A DNA stretch of 64,000 bases from Paraburkholderia aromaticivorans (GTDB lineage Bacteria > Pseudomonadota > Gammaproteobacteria > Burkholderiales > Burkholderiaceae), in contig NZ_CP051514.1 of assembly GCF_012689525.1 (NCBI RefSeq), positions 496,001 to 560,000 on the forward strand, read 5' to 3'. The notes beneath the pieces were generated by a model that was given only the letters and a program-made list of their open reading frames with translations, was not told the DNA's origin and made no database searches. The position numbers were made by a program, and so were the translations under genes. Below, in pieces: positions 35,050-45,054 of the stretch (its first letter is position 1; each line of letters begins with the position of its first letter).

Positions 35050-38000
35050 ATGGATACGCTCGCATTGTGGCTGCGCCCCATCGGGCTTGACCATTACGCG
35101 CCATTGTTCGAATCCCATGGGATCGACCTGCATTCGCTGCCGCTCCTCTCGGAGAAGGATCTCGTCGAACTTGGCGTGCTGCTCGGGCACCGCAGGCTCC
35201 TGCTAAAAGCGATCTCCACGCTTGACAAGGACGGGCGCGTACCGCCCCCGACATCGCAACCGGCCAAGGATGCCGGTCGCCGTCAACTCACGATCCTGTT
35301 TTGCGATCTCGTCGGTTCGACACAGCTTACGCAGCAACTCGACGCGGAGATGCTCAGGGATCTCGTGCACGCTTACCAGCGCACATGCAGCGATATCGTC
35401 TCCCGCTACGCCGGTCATGTGGCGCAATACGTCGGCGACGGCATCGTCGTGTACTTCGGCTTTCCGCAGGCGCATGAGGATGACGCGGAGCGCGCCGTGC
35501 GTGCTGCGCTCGATATCGTCGCCGCCGTCGGCAAGGTTCCAGGCCAAATCCCGCTGCGAGTGCATATCGGCATCGCAACCGGTTCGGTCGTCGTCGGCGA
35601 CAGTGGCGCGGGCGATGATTCCATATCGAATGCGGCGGTGGGCGAGACTCCCAACCTTGGCGCGCGTCTGACCGCTCTGGCCGGTCCTGACCAGATCGTG
35701 GTTTCGTCACGCACCCATCGCTTGCTCGGCAATACCTTCAGGACCGAAGATCTCGGTGAACACATGCTTAAAGGCATCAGCGGTCCGGTAAAAGCATATC
35801 TCGTCCGGGACCTGATGCGTAACGAGAGCCGCTTCGAAGCCACCCGAGAGAGCCGCTATACACCTTTTGTCGGTCGCGAATCCGAAGTTGCCATACTTCT
35901 TGCCCGGTGGGAAAGCGCACGCGACGGCGATGGTCAGGTCGTGTTACTGAGCGGGGAGCCTGGCATTGGGAAAAGTCGCATCGCGCGTGTACTGAGCAAA
36001 CATCTCGCCGATACACCTCATCTGCGACAGTTCTATCAGTGTTCTCCCTATCACAACGGCTCGGCCTTCTACCCACTTGTCGAACCATTGGAGCGTGCTT
36101 GTGGATTTGAACGCGAAGACACTACGGAGCAGAAGCTCGACAAGCTCGAAGCGTCACTGGACCTCGGCGCTGACCAGTTGCCGTTCGTAGCACCGTTTTT
36201 TGCCGCATTGCTTTCGCTGCCGGCCAATCGTTATCCGGTGCAGATGCTCTCTCCTCAAAAGCACAGGGAGCAAACCATAGTTGCGGTGGTCGAGCAGATA
36301 CTGCATCTTGCGAAACGTCAGCCCGTATTGATGATCTGCGAAGACGCACAGTGGGCTGATCCGGCAACCCTCGAGACGTTGGCGCTGATGGTGAAGCAGA
36401 TACATCAGGCAGCCATACTCCTTCTTGTGACCTGTCGCCCCGAATTCGTGCCACCCTGGACCGGGAACGGCAACGTCACGCTGCTGCACTTGAACCGCCT
36501 GTCAAGGCGCGAAGGGGAAGCGATTGCTGATCAACTCGTCGGCAGCAAGCCATTGCCCGAGGAATTGCTAACCCAGATTCTCGAACGTACCGACGGGGTA
36601 CCGTTGTTCGTAGAGGAGCTCACACAGGCGGTGCTCGAGTCAGGTTTCCTGCGTGACGCGGGCGACCATTGGGAGCTGACGAGACCCTTGCCGCCATTAG
36701 CGATTCCGTCAACGATCCAGGACTCCCTGATGGCACGCCTCGACCATCTCGGGAAGACAAAGGAGGTAGCGCAGATCGGGGCATGTATCGGCCGAGAGTT
36801 TGACCACGAGTTGCTAGCGGCAATCGTGCCGACTGGCGATGCCGGCTTGCAGGAAGCGCTCGATCACCTCGTCGGGAGCGGGCTGGTCTTCAGGCATGGA
36901 AGCGGTAGCGAAACCGTGTACAGATTCAAGCATGCGCTCGTGCGCGAGGTCGCCTACGATGGGCTTTTGGTTAGCCGGAGAAAGCAGATTCACGCGGCAA
37001 TTGCACACGCGTTTGCCAATGAACTAAAGGATAGAGCAAGGACCCAGCCCGAATTGCTTGCATTGCATTTGACACGCGCGGATCTGGTTGACCTTGCACT
37101 ACCACAGTGGCGTACTGCTGCGCGGTCGGCAATGGCGAAGAACCGTCATCGCGAGGCTCTGGATTATGTCGATGCAGGGCTGGCGCTGATCGATCAGACG
37201 GCCACCGAACACCGTGCGGAGTACGAGGTGCGACTCCTTGTTCAGGGCGCCGCCTGCCATTGGGTGCTCACAGGCTATGCGTGCAAACAGGCAGCGGCGT
37301 TGTGGGCGCGCGTCGAAGAGTTGATCGGCCAGGTGACGGATTCACGTCTTTTGATCATGGGGCTATCGGGTATCCTTGCGTGTGCGTATGTGGGGGGGGA
37401 TACGCGAAATGCGCTTGCCATCGCGGAACGACTCGTCGCGCTGGGCGAAAGCGCAGAGGATATCGATAGCAAGATCGTCGCGTACGCCTGCGTTGGTCCG
37501 ATTCTCCACCAGCAGGGTCGATTCGCGCAATGTACAAAATTGCTCGAGTTTGTCCTCGACTTATACAAACCAGACCGGCGAGGCGGCTTTGGCCCAACCT
37601 ATGACCCGAGGGTGGCCGCGTGCAACTGGCTAGGCTACTGCCATCTGGCTACTGGCCGCTTCGATCAGGCAAGGCAACATGCGCAAATGGCTGTCGATCA
37701 TGCGACGGCAATTGCGCAGCCGTTTGTACTGTCGATGGCGCTGAGCATCGCTGCGCGGACGTTCTCAGAAACGGGTGACCAAGAGACGGCATTCGATCTG
37801 TGCGATCGCTGCATTGAACTCTGCGACACGCAGAATCTTCCGTTCTGGAAAGGCTGGGCGATGGCCTCAGAGGGTGTCGCGCTCGAGCGGTGCGGAAAGC
37901 ACCAACAGGCTGAGGCGCGCCTGGCGCACGCGATCGAAGATCTTGCGGCCCGAGGGGGGCGCGTGGACTCGGGATATATGTACGCCTGGCGGGCGCAAGC

Positions 38001-38391
38001 GCTTGCGCACCTGGGCCGTTTCGATGACGCGCGGCGCGACATCGAAACGGGTCGCCTTGAATGCGCAAGCACCGGACAATTGTTGTCGTTGATTGAGTTA
38101 GCTTACTCCCGCGGTGTGACCGAACTGCTCGATTCTGGATCTGACGACGCCATAGCAGAACACTGGTTCAACGTCGCGCTGACCGATTCGCGGTCGGTTG
38201 GATCGAGACTTATCGAACTCCGTGCAGCCACATCCCTGGCCAGCTTGTGGAAAGCCAACGGAAAACGCCGGGAGGCGCAGGACGTGCTCAGGCCAGTTGT
38301 CAGCGCTTTCACCGAAGGGCTGGACTGCCAGGACGTTACGGCAGCGATCGCACTGCTCGACAGTCTCGATGTGACTGACCGGAAAACGTGA
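35050..38391 (+). CDS. SAM - class III cyclase - ATPase - TPR regulator
   Basis: A 1113-residue multi-domain protein. A SAM domain (residues 1-60, LWLRPIGLDHYAPLFESHGI) is followed by a class III nucleotide cyclase (78-250) with both metal-binding aspartates (Asp86 in LFCDLVGST, Asp130 in YVGDGIVVYFG). A MalT-like STAND/AAA ATPase comes next, with Walker A GEPGIGKS at 302-309 and Walker B LMICEDAQWAD. A long C-terminal TPR region (ALDYVDAGLALI, ATGRFDQARQHAQMAVDHA) completes it. This architecture is widespread in soil proteobacteria, and its signal is unknown. ATG 35050 was chosen because the SAM domain starts right there; the frame is open upstream. Only a SAM domain, not a receptor, precedes the cyclase, so input probably comes through the TPRs. 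Confidence 0.9.
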   Translation: MDTLALWLRPIGLDHYAPLFESHGIDLHSLPLLSEKDLVELGVLLGHRRLLLKAISTLDKDGRVPPPTSQPAKDAGRRQLTILFCDLVGSTQLTQQLDAEMLRDLVHAYQRTCSDIVSRYAGHVAQYVGDGIVVYFGFPQAHEDDAERAVRAALDIVAAVGKVPGQIPLRVHIGIATGSVVVGDSGAGDDSISNAAVGETPNLGARLTALAGPDQIVVSSRTHRLLGNTFRTEDLGEHMLKGISGPVKAYLVRDLMRNESRFEATRESRYTPFVGRESEVAILLARWESARDGDGQVVLLSGEPGIGKSRIARVLSKHLADTPHLRQFYQCSPYHNGSAFYPLVEPLERACGFEREDTTEQKLDKLEASLDLGADQLPFVAPFFAALLSLPANRYPVQMLSPQKHREQTIVAVVEQILHLAKRQPVLMICEDAQWADPATLETLALMVKQIHQAAILLLVTCRPEFVPPWTGNGNVTLLHLNRLSRREGEAIADQLVGSKPLPEELLTQILERTDGVPLFVEELTQAVLESGFLRDAGDHWELTRPLPPLAIPSTIQDSLMARLDHLGKTKEVAQIGACIGREFDHELLAAIVPTGDAGLQEALDHLVGSGLVFRHGSGSETVYRFKHALVREVAYDGLLVSRRKQIHAAIAHAFANELKDRARTQPELLALHLTRADLVDLALPQWRTAARSAMAKNRHREALDYVDAGLALIDQTATEHRAEYEVRLLVQGAACHWVLTGYACKQAAALWARVEELIGQVTDSRLLIMGLSGILACAYVGGDTRNALAIAERLVALGESAEDIDSKIVAYACVGPILHQQGRFAQCTKLLEFVLDLYKPDRRGGFGPTYDPRVAACNWLGYCHLATGRFDQARQHAQMAVDHATAIAQPFVLSMALSIAARTFSETGDQETAFDLCDRCIELCDTQNLPFWKGWAMASEGVALERCGKHQQAEARLAHAIEDLAARGGRVDSGYMYAWRAQALAHLGRFDDARRDIETGRLECASTGQLLSLIELAYSRGVTELLDSGSDDAIAEHWFNVALTDSRSVGSRLIELRAATSLASLWKANGKRREAQDVLRPVVSAFTEGLDCQDVTAAIALLDSLDVTDRKT

Positions 38392-38565
38392 AGCCGTTGA
38401 AGGGTCAGGCGTTGATATGCAAGCGGACGAAGAAACTCCGGGCGCTTCTACTGGTGATCGGGTCCAAAAAACGTTGCTTTCGCGGTGCAAAGAATGGGGC
38501 TAGCAAATGATTGGTCGAGTCCCGCCGTGCCTGCCCATCGATAGTCCTGTCGATACCTCTTTCAA

Positions 38566-40272
38566 TCATTCTGGCGCAGGCGTTGATCCAGAGCCCGCCG
38601 CTCCCCGCTTGCTGTGTGGACAGTTCGGGACTTCGCGTTGCAACGGCAATACGTGGTCGCGGAACAGCTCGCGCAGCTTTAGCTTGTTCAGCTTGCCAGT
38701 TGCGGTGTGCGGCAATTCGTTGACGAAGACAATGTCATCCGGGATCCACCATTTGGCGACCTTTCCCTCGTAGAACGCGAGCAGTTCATCGCACGTGACC
38801 TCCACGTCCTTGTGTTTGACGACGACGAGCAGCGGCCGCTGGGACCACTTCGGATGCGCGCAGGCGATGCAGGCCGCCTCTGCGACGGCCGGATTCGCCA
38901 TCGCCAGGTTCTCGACCTCGATCGAACTGATCCACTCGCCCCCCGACTTGATGACATCCTTGCAGCGGTCGGTTATACGCATGAATCCGTCCCGGTCGAT
39001 CGTGGCCACGTCGCCGGTTGGGAACCAGCCGTTGACGAGCGGCGAGTCATCCTTCTGGAAATACCGCTCGATCACCCACGGACCGCGCACGTGCAGTTCG
39101 CCGAACGCGACGCCGTCCCACGGCAAATCGCGCCCATCGTCGCCAACGATCTTCATGTCGACCCCGTAGATTACATGCCCCTGCTTTTCGCGCAGCCGGC
39201 GCTGCTCTTCCGGCGGCCGCTGTGACTGGTCCCAGTTGAGCGTCGCAAGGGTCCCGATCGGCGACATCTCGGTCATGCCCCAGCCGTGAATGGCCTCGAC
39301 TCCGTATTCATCCTGGAACGTGCGCAGCATCGCCGGCGGGCAAGTGGACCCGCCGATCCCGGTGCGTTGCAATGACGAAAACCGCACGCCCGCTTCCTTC
39401 ATGTAGTGGAGCAGGCCAAGCCAGACGGTCGGCACGCCGTTGGAACAGGTAACGCGCTCCGTCTCCATCAGTTCGAACAGGGATTCTCCGTCAAGATGGT
39501 TGCCTGGAAAGACGAGCTTCGCGCCCGTGAGCGGCGCGGCATGCGGGATGCCCCAGGCGTTTACATGAAACATCGGAACGACGGGCAGTACCGAGTCGCG
39601 CGAGGACAGGCCCATCGCATCGGGCAACGACGCCCCGAACGCGTGCAGCACCGTCGAGCGATGCGAGTACAGCGCACCCTTTGGATTGCCTGTCGTGCCG
39701 GAGGTGTAGCAAAGGTACGATGCCTGGCGCTCGTCAAGGAGCGGCCAGTCGAATGTGCCGTCGTGCGGTTCGAGCAACGTCTCGTAGCTGACCAGTGGCG
39801 TGGGTGATCGCATTGCCGGCAGATGCTCGTCGTCAGTGAGAACAATCCAGCCGCGCACCCTCGGACAGCGCTGCGCGAGGCGATCGATCAGCTGCGCGAA
39901 CGTCGTATCAAACAGGATGTACCTGTCATCGGCATCGTTGATGATCCACGCGATCTGGTCGGGGAAGAGCCGGGGGTTGATGGTATGGCACACGGCGCCG
40001 AAGCCCGTCGTGCCGTAGTAGGTTTCCAGATGCCGGTAGCCGTTCCAGGCGAGCGTGCCGATCCGGTCGCCTGCCTCGACACCCAGCGCGATCAGCGCCT
40101 GCGCGAGCTGCTTCGCGCGCTTTTCGCAGTCGCGGTATGTGTAGCGATGTACGTCGCCCTCGATACGCTTCGACACGATCTCCGTCGTGCCGAAGTGGCG
40201 TGACGCATGTGCCAGCAGCGAAGAGACCGTCAGTGGCACGTCCATCATCTGTCCGTGGAGAGGTGTCGTCAT
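38566..40272 (-). CDS. Acyl-CoA synthetase (fatty-acid/acyl-CoA ligase)
   Basis: A 568-residue ANL-superfamily enzyme that adenylates a carboxylic acid and transfers it to coenzyme A. The phosphate-binding loop is [19 protein letters not shown]. Further motifs are [10 protein letters not shown] (ATP binding), [20 protein letters not shown] (adenine/hinge) and the catalytic lysine region [13 protein letters not shown]. The overall form resembles 3-(methylthio)propionyl-CoA ligase and medium-chain acyl-CoA ligases, so the exact substrate cannot be given. It is convergent with the upstream cyclase gene. The C-terminal tail ([17 protein letters not shown]) is a low-complexity extension. Confidence 0.92.
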   Translation of the reverse strand: MTTPLHGQMMDVPLTVSSLLAHASRHFGTTEIVSKRIEGDVHRYTYRDCEKRAKQLAQALIALGVEAGDRIGTLAWNGYRHLETYYGTTGFGAVCHTINPRLFPDQIAWIINDADDRYILFDTTFAQLIDRLAQRCPRVRGWIVLTDDEHLPAMRSPTPLVSYETLLEPHDGTFDWPLLDERQASYLCYTSGTTGNPKGALYSHRSTVLHAFGASLPDAMGLSSRDSVLPVVPMFHVNAWGIPHAAPLTGAKLVFPGNHLDGESLFELMETERVTCSNGVPTVWLGLLHYMKEAGVRFSSLQRTGIGGSTCPPAMLRTFQDEYGVEAIHGWGMTEMSPIGTLATLNWDQSQRPPEEQRRLREKQGHVIYGVDMKIVGDDGRDLPWDGVAFGELHVRGPWVIERYFQKDDSPLVNGWFPTGDVATIDRDGFMRITDRCKDVIKSGGEWISSIEVENLAMANPAVAEAACIACAHPKWSQRPLLVVVKHKDVEVTCDELLAFYEGKVAKWWIPDDIVFVNELPHTATGKLNKLKLRELFRDHVLPLQREVPNCPHSKRGAAGSGSTPAPE

Positions 40273-41069
40273 ATCCGACTCCTGCTATTGTTGGAAAACT
40301 GAAATCGCAGAGAAGACAGGCCGGAACCGTATGGCGGACCTTCACTTTCAAGTACGGTTGTCGAGCACTCTTCTTTTCAACGCTTCCCGTGGACGCTCGC
40401 GCGGACTGGCTGCCTGTGCTCGGGTTCGGCCAGATGAAAGCCAGGCTATTGGCCTTGGAGATACGCCGCGTACTAAAGACCGTTCAGTGATTCAAGATAG
40501 GCTAGCCATAGACGTGTTGCAATTCGCGGGTATTTCCAAACACCACGCGCCGACTTCCTGGAGCGCTCAACTGAATTTTTAAAGGGGAGGAATCCGTCAG
40601 CGGGATAGTTAACGAGACGGTCTGGGAGGACGTCGGATCGCCGTGGTGGCGACGGCTGTTGCAACTTGAAAGCCGCCATTGAAGCCAGAGTGCGTTGAAA
40701 AGGCAGCTCAGGGTCGGAGTCGCTCCTTCGAGCGGGCGCTGAAAGCTGGCTAATGGCACTTTCTCGTCGATGCCGTCCCGCTGCAGGTAAATCGTCCAGT
40801 GCCTGTCCATTCTTCACCTCGCTGAATGGGTGTCGAAGGTAGCTTAAGAAGAAAACGTCGTGCCCCAGTTTTTGTCCACTCCCAGCAATTCTGAACACCA
40901 ACACGTATACCGCTTGCAGCTGGCATGGTCGGGGTTTCGGCCGAGCAGCAGGCTCACCACGGTCTTCGTCGAAGGCGTATCTTTTTTGGTTCGGAGTTCG
41001 ATAGTGAAATGGGGTTAACATAGGCAAGCTGATCAGACCCTAACGCCCTCGACGCTTTGGAGACAGGAC
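40273..41069. other. 800-bp divergent intergenic region
   Basis: Lies between the divergent acyl-CoA ligase and histidine kinase genes and should contain both promoters. A minus-strand frame at 40473-41027 is open but its composition is not protein-like and no family is recognised. No repeats or RNA genes were seen. Confidence 0.4.
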
Positions 41070-42200
41070 ATGCGACTTGCCGACTTTATCTCGCGAGACA
41101 TGGAGGCGATCCTGGCGCAATGGGAGGCGTTTGCGGCTACCCTCCTGCCGGCGGCGGCAAACATCGAATCATTGGGCTTACGCGATCACGCGCAGCAAAT
41201 CCTGGAGGCGGTGGCGAAAGACCTGCAAACCTCGCAAAGCAGGGAGGCCCAACGGGACAAATCACAGGGACGAGGCCCCCGGTTGATCGATGCAAGTGAA
41301 ACTGCCGCGCAAACCCATGCTCTTCTGAGGGCGCGTGCGGGCTTCAATATCAATCAGCTGACCGCCGAATATCGCGCGCTGCGTACGAGCGTGCTTCGCT
41401 TGTGGATGGATGATTGTCAACCCGAAATGCCCGATCTGGATGACGTCATTCGCTTTAATGAAGCCGTCGATCAGGCACTGGCCGAGTCGGTCACTTTTTT
41501 CAGTGTGCAGGTTGACCAGAGTCGTAACCTGCTGCTTGGCATGCTAGGACACGATATGCGCAGCCCTCTCCAGGCGATCCAGTTGACTGCATCGTATTTG
41601 GCCGCGCTGAATGCCGGGGAGCGAGTGTCGGAAGCCGCTGGCCGCCTGATACGTAGCGGGGCCCGGATGCAGGCGTTGCTTGATGACCTGTGTGATTACA
41701 ATCGGACCCGACTGGGCCTGGGCATCAACGTTGTACCCAGAAGCGTCGATCTGGCGAACGTCCTCGCCGACGAGCTGGACGAGTTGCGCGCAGTGCATCC
41801 CGGCAGGCAGATTGACCTGCAGGTGAGTGGTAATTTACGGGGGCTGTGGGACGGCCAGCGGCTGCAACAGTTGCTTGGAAACCTTGTACTTAACGCCATC
41901 AAGTATGGGGCGCATGACGCGCCAGTGCGCGTCATGGTGACTGGCGACGTAACGCATGTCCGCATCGACGTTAGCAACAGCGGACCTGCCATCGAGCACG
42001 CAATGCTGGCGCGCGTTTTCGATCCTTTGGTGCGGGGCGCGGACCAGCAGAGCAAATACGACAGCGCCGGTAACCTTGGATTGGGTCTGTACATTGCAAG
42101 CGAAATCGCGAAAGCTCATCACGGTGCAATCGCAGCGCGGTCCGACGAGACAGAAACCTCATTTTCGGTGTTACTCCCGCGCGCGGACGGAACGGAATAA
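41070..42200 (+). CDS. RsbRD-type sensor histidine kinase
   Basis: A 376-residue soluble histidine kinase. The N-terminal 150 residues (ADFISRDMEAILAQWEAFAA, then FNINQLTAEYRALRTSVLRL) fit the RsbRD/RsbT-co-antagonist N-terminal domain. The dimerisation helix carries the phospho-acceptor His161 in MLGHDMRSPLQ. The ATPase domain has NLVLNAIKYG (N box), a G1-like DVSNSGPAI and NLGLGLYIASEIA (G2). No receiver or membrane segment is present. A response regulator gene lies 450 bases away, facing it, and may be its partner. The absence of a transmembrane sensor suggests cytoplasmic stress sensing. Confidence 0.88.
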   Translation: MRLADFISRDMEAILAQWEAFAATLLPAAANIESLGLRDHAQQILEAVAKDLQTSQSREAQRDKSQGRGPRLIDASETAAQTHALLRARAGFNINQLTAEYRALRTSVLRLWMDDCQPEMPDLDDVIRFNEAVDQALAESVTFFSVQVDQSRNLLLGMLGHDMRSPLQAIQLTASYLAALNAGERVSEAAGRLIRSGARMQALLDDLCDYNRTRLGLGINVVPRSVDLANVLADELDELRAVHPGRQIDLQVSGNLRGLWDGQRLQQLLGNLVLNAIKYGAHDAPVRVMVTGDVTHVRIDVSNSGPAIEHAMLARVFDPLVRGADQQSKYDSAGNLGLGLYIASEIAKAHHGAIAARSDETETSFSVLLPRADGTE

Positions 42201-42653
42201 GGCGAAATAGCGCGTGCCGTCGGAGCAATAGGTCCGCCGCGCACCAGCCAGTCCCATCAGGTGGCCGAGCCGGATGTCCCACAGCGACTCGTTTGCAGGC
42301 GCGTGAGACATCGCTGTGGCAGGCGCGCAGTGAGAGTGCCCCGGCGCATTATTCGATTCCCCTCGACGTAACGGGGGGCCGGCACTCGCGGGATTCCCGC
42401 GCATCCTCATGACAGCGCGGCTTGATATCGCCCTGCGTAGCCAGCGGCACATCTTTTCGGTCGACCGTCGGCGCATTCATCCAAATGCGTGGCAGTTACC
42501 CGCGATGGCATGACACAGTGACCAGTGATTTGCAGTCGCTGAGATCGGCAAGGTCAGCACGAGCCGTGCTCGTTTTTCCGTCGAGGCGCACGACCAGCAT
42601 ATTTTGCGTTTCCGCTTCACGTCACACAAGGCGTTGTCGCTCACGTTGGCACT
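42201..42653. other. Convergent intergenic region, no gene seen
   Basis: About 450 bases between a histidine kinase gene and a response regulator gene that point at each other. No recognisable protein or RNA was found. A short repeat-like GTAACGGGGGGCCGGCACTC stretch has no evident meaning. Confidence 0.4.
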
Positions 42654-43091
42654 TCAAGGCCAGCATCGCCACGAAATCGGCTGCCATCTGGACGGCGCGG
42701 GGTCGCATAAAGCTGGTTTGACCGACGTTCCAGACAACCGGCCGACCAGCAATCGCGCCACGGTAAGCTGCAGTGTTTCTACATCTACCGGTTTGAGCAA
42801 AAAAGCGTTCCAGAGAAAATTTTTTTCGGCAGGGGGATAACGCGCGGAGAGCACGGCGACCGGAACGGAAGCGAGGGCGGGACTGAGGCGCACCCGCTCG
42901 CAGAGCTCTTCGCCGTCCATTTCGGGCATATTCCAGTCGGTCACGATCAGGTCTGGAAGATAACGCGACGCAATATCGAGCCCCTCTTTGCCATTTCTTG
43001 CGGTACGCACCCGATGGCCACGCTCCTCCAGCACGATCTGAAATACGAAGAGCAGATCAGGTTCGTCCTCGACGAGAAGGATAGTCGCCAT
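42654..43091 (-). CDS. Single-domain response regulator (copy A)
   Basis: A 145-residue receiver protein with no output domain. The acidic pocket is EDEPD, the phospho-acceptor is Asp52 in LIVTDWNMPEMDG, and the conserved Lys is in NAFLLKPVDVETL. A C-terminal tail ends with SRWQPISW. A paralog at 55916-56353 shares the same tail style (MSRWQPVS), so both belong to the duplicated block. Possibly served by the nearby histidine kinase. Confidence 0.9.
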   Translation of the reverse strand: MATILLVEDEPDLLFVFQIVLEERGHRVRTARNGKEGLDIASRYLPDLIVTDWNMPEMDGEELCERVRLSPALASVPVAVLSARYPPAEKNFLWNAFLLKPVDVETLQLTVARLLVGRLSGTSVKPALCDPAPSRWQPISWRCWP

Positions 43092-43166
43092 AGCTGCCTC
43101 AGTGGCACTGAATGCGCAGCAACGGCCATGCCGAGTTGAGCGCCTACCCGGCGCGAATACAAGGCG

Positions 43167-43289
43167 TCACGCCAGAGGAGCGGAGCCTGACACAGCCTGG
43201 GTGCGCGGTGTTCCCTGAACCTGTCGGTTGGCCTGACCAGCGAAAGTGGCGAGGGTGAGGACCAAAGACAGCGTGCAGACGGTAATCAT
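43167..43289 (-). CDS. Small putative secreted or membrane peptide
   Basis: A 40-residue frame starting at ATG 43289 after AAAGGCGGCGGC. The first 17 residues (MITVCTLSLVLTLATFA) look like a signal peptide or membrane helix, followed by a short polar tail. No family is recognised and the length is small, so this is tentative. Confidence 0.35.
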   Translation of the reverse strand: MITVCTLSLVLTLATFAGQANRQVQGTPRTQAVSGSAPLA

Positions 43290-43450
43290 GCCGCCGCCTT
43301 TGGGCAATCGGCGCACGCGATGCCGTGCACCAAAGTCAGGGTGCGTGCGCACGCAAATGCTGTAGGACGGCTAACAGTCAGCGGACATGCGACTTGCGGA
43401 GTGGCTTGCCGAATTTACCGACCTTCGCATCAATCAGGAGTACATCGCTA

Positions 43451-43659
43451 TGACGAAGGCCGCTGTTTTCGATGTTGACGGGACGCTCGTCGATTCCGGC
43501 GATTTGCATGCAAGCGCATGGCAGGAGGCATTCACTAGGTTCGGGCGCGAGGTTACGATCGAACAGGCGCGAAGCCACATCGGTAAGGGCGGGGACCAAC
43601 TGCTCCCGGTTATCCTGACTGCGACCCAGCAACAGGCATTCGACATAAGAGAAGGTGCG
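43451..43659 (+). pseudogene. HAD phosphatase N-terminal fragment (copy A)
   Basis: Reads MTKAAVFDVDGTLVDSGDLH, then ARSHIGKGGDQLLPVI, nearly the same as the start of the intact HAD gene at 56898. The similarity ends after ATQQQ, roughly 65 residues in, and unrelated sequence follows. The catalytic DVDGT motif is present but the core is missing, so the fragment cannot be active. Confidence 0.85.
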
Positions 43660-44060
43660 AGTTTTCATGATGCCCCTGCTGGTTGGCACGAGTGCCGCAT
43701 GAACCGGGCCACCAGACCGTTCGTCGGTTGGTTTGCGCAAGTTCTCGCCATGCGTTCTTGCGGCTGCCAGCTATTAGGTCTTACGGCCGGTACCGGAGCC
43801 GTCGTGTATCTGTTCTGGCGGCAACAGGCACAAGTCATGCTGGATATCGGTTGGCAGTGTCTGCCATGCGCGGCAATATCGCCTTGCATATGCCAGAGCT
43901 TGCGCTCTGAGAGCCGGGCGCCCACGTATGGGTGTGACGCAATCTCCTGATTGCGTCGCTGTCCGGTTTTGACCCACGGTTGCAAACGATTCTGCCGGCG
44001 AATTGCGGCTCCCGCGCCGGTCATGGCAGAACGTGTCGCACCGGTCACCGGAGGACCACA
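43660..44060. other. 400-bp region before Mn-catalase gene
   Basis: Follows the HAD fragment and precedes the catalase start. A frame containing LLGLTAGTGAVVYLFWRQQA hints at a membrane-helix remnant but is not a gene that I can support. The catalase promoter should be here. Confidence 0.35.
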
Positions 44061-44933
44061 ATGTTCATTCACAATAAACGTCTGCAGTACACCGTTCGGG
44101 TAGCCGCGCCCAATCCCGGCCTTGCCAATCTGCTGCTCGAGCAGTTTGGTGGCCCCCAGGGCGAACTGGGCGCCGCCTGCCGGTACTTCACGCAGGCAGT
44201 CGGCGAAGATGATCCAGGTCGTAAGGATCTACTCTTCGATATCGCGACGGAGGAGTTGAGCCACCTTGAGATTGTCGGTTCGATTGTCGCGATGCTCAAC
44301 AAGAGCGCCAAAGGTCAACTGGCTGAGGCAGTGGAAGCGGAGGCTGAGCTCTATCGGTCAATGACCGGCGGAGGGAACGACTCACATACGACAGCGCTGC
44401 TCTATGGCGGTGGTCCTGCATTGACCAATTCGGCGGGCGTGCCGTGGTCTGCCGCGTACGTCGATACGATTGGCGATCCGACTGCGGACCTGCGGTCGAA
44501 TATTGCGGCTGAAGCGCGTGCAAAGATCGTCTATGAGCGCTTGATTAACGTCACCGACGATCCGGGCATCAAGGAAACGCTCGGCTTTCTGATGACACGC
44601 GAAATCGCCCATCAGAAGTCGTTCGAGAAAGCGCTGCATTCGATCCAGCCAAACTTCCCGCAAGGCAAGCTGCCCGGCGTGCCGGAATACACAAGCGTGT
44701 ATTACAACATGTCGCAGGGCGATGACACGCCGCGTGGTCCATGGAACGAGGGACCGGAATGGGAATTCGTGGACTCCCCACAACCAGCCGTAGATGGCGG
44801 CGACGGTCTTGCCACCGTCAATGTGTCGCAACGGGACGTCAAGGTGCTGCAGGCGATGGCTGCGCGCACTGCATCAGACACGTCGCCCGATCCCAGGACG
44901 GGCGCTGATCTCGGTTCGGGCCAGGTGGAGTAG
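44061..44933 (+). CDS. Manganese catalase
   Basis: A 290-residue non-haem dimanganese catalase that degrades hydrogen peroxide. It starts FIHNKRLQYTVRVAAPNPGL. The ferritin-like four-helix bundle carries metal ligands in GELGAACRYFTQ, ATEELSHLEIVGSI (Glu and His), NIAAEARAKIVYERL and LMTREIAHQKSFEKAL (Glu and His). The tail (YNMSQGDDTPRGPWNEGP) is typical of the family. The start was chosen at ATG 44061 after GGAGGACC. A glycosyltransferase gene follows after 120 bases. It fits the stress-resistance content of this island. Confidence 0.95.
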   Translation: MFIHNKRLQYTVRVAAPNPGLANLLLEQFGGPQGELGAACRYFTQAVGEDDPGRKDLLFDIATEELSHLEIVGSIVAMLNKSAKGQLAEAVEAEAELYRSMTGGGNDSHTTALLYGGGPALTNSAGVPWSAAYVDTIGDPTADLRSNIAAEARAKIVYERLINVTDDPGIKETLGFLMTREIAHQKSFEKALHSIQPNFPQGKLPGVPEYTSVYYNMSQGDDTPRGPWNEGPEWEFVDSPQPAVDGGDGLATVNVSQRDVKVLQAMAARTASDTSPDPRTGADLGSGQVE

Positions 44934-45054
44934 GCGGAGCGCGGGGGCTGCGGACTGCGGGCTCAATATCGGCGCGGACAGCGTCAATCCGCGTCCGCGC
45001 CTGGACACGCGCCAGATACAGATCGATCTGACCGAATAAGAAAAGGAGAAGATC

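Noticed and set aside
40473..41027. 184-codon minus-strand frame between acyl-CoA ligase and kinase
   Set aside because: Arg/Pro/Ser-rich text without any recognised motif and no good ribosome binding site; treated as intergenic.
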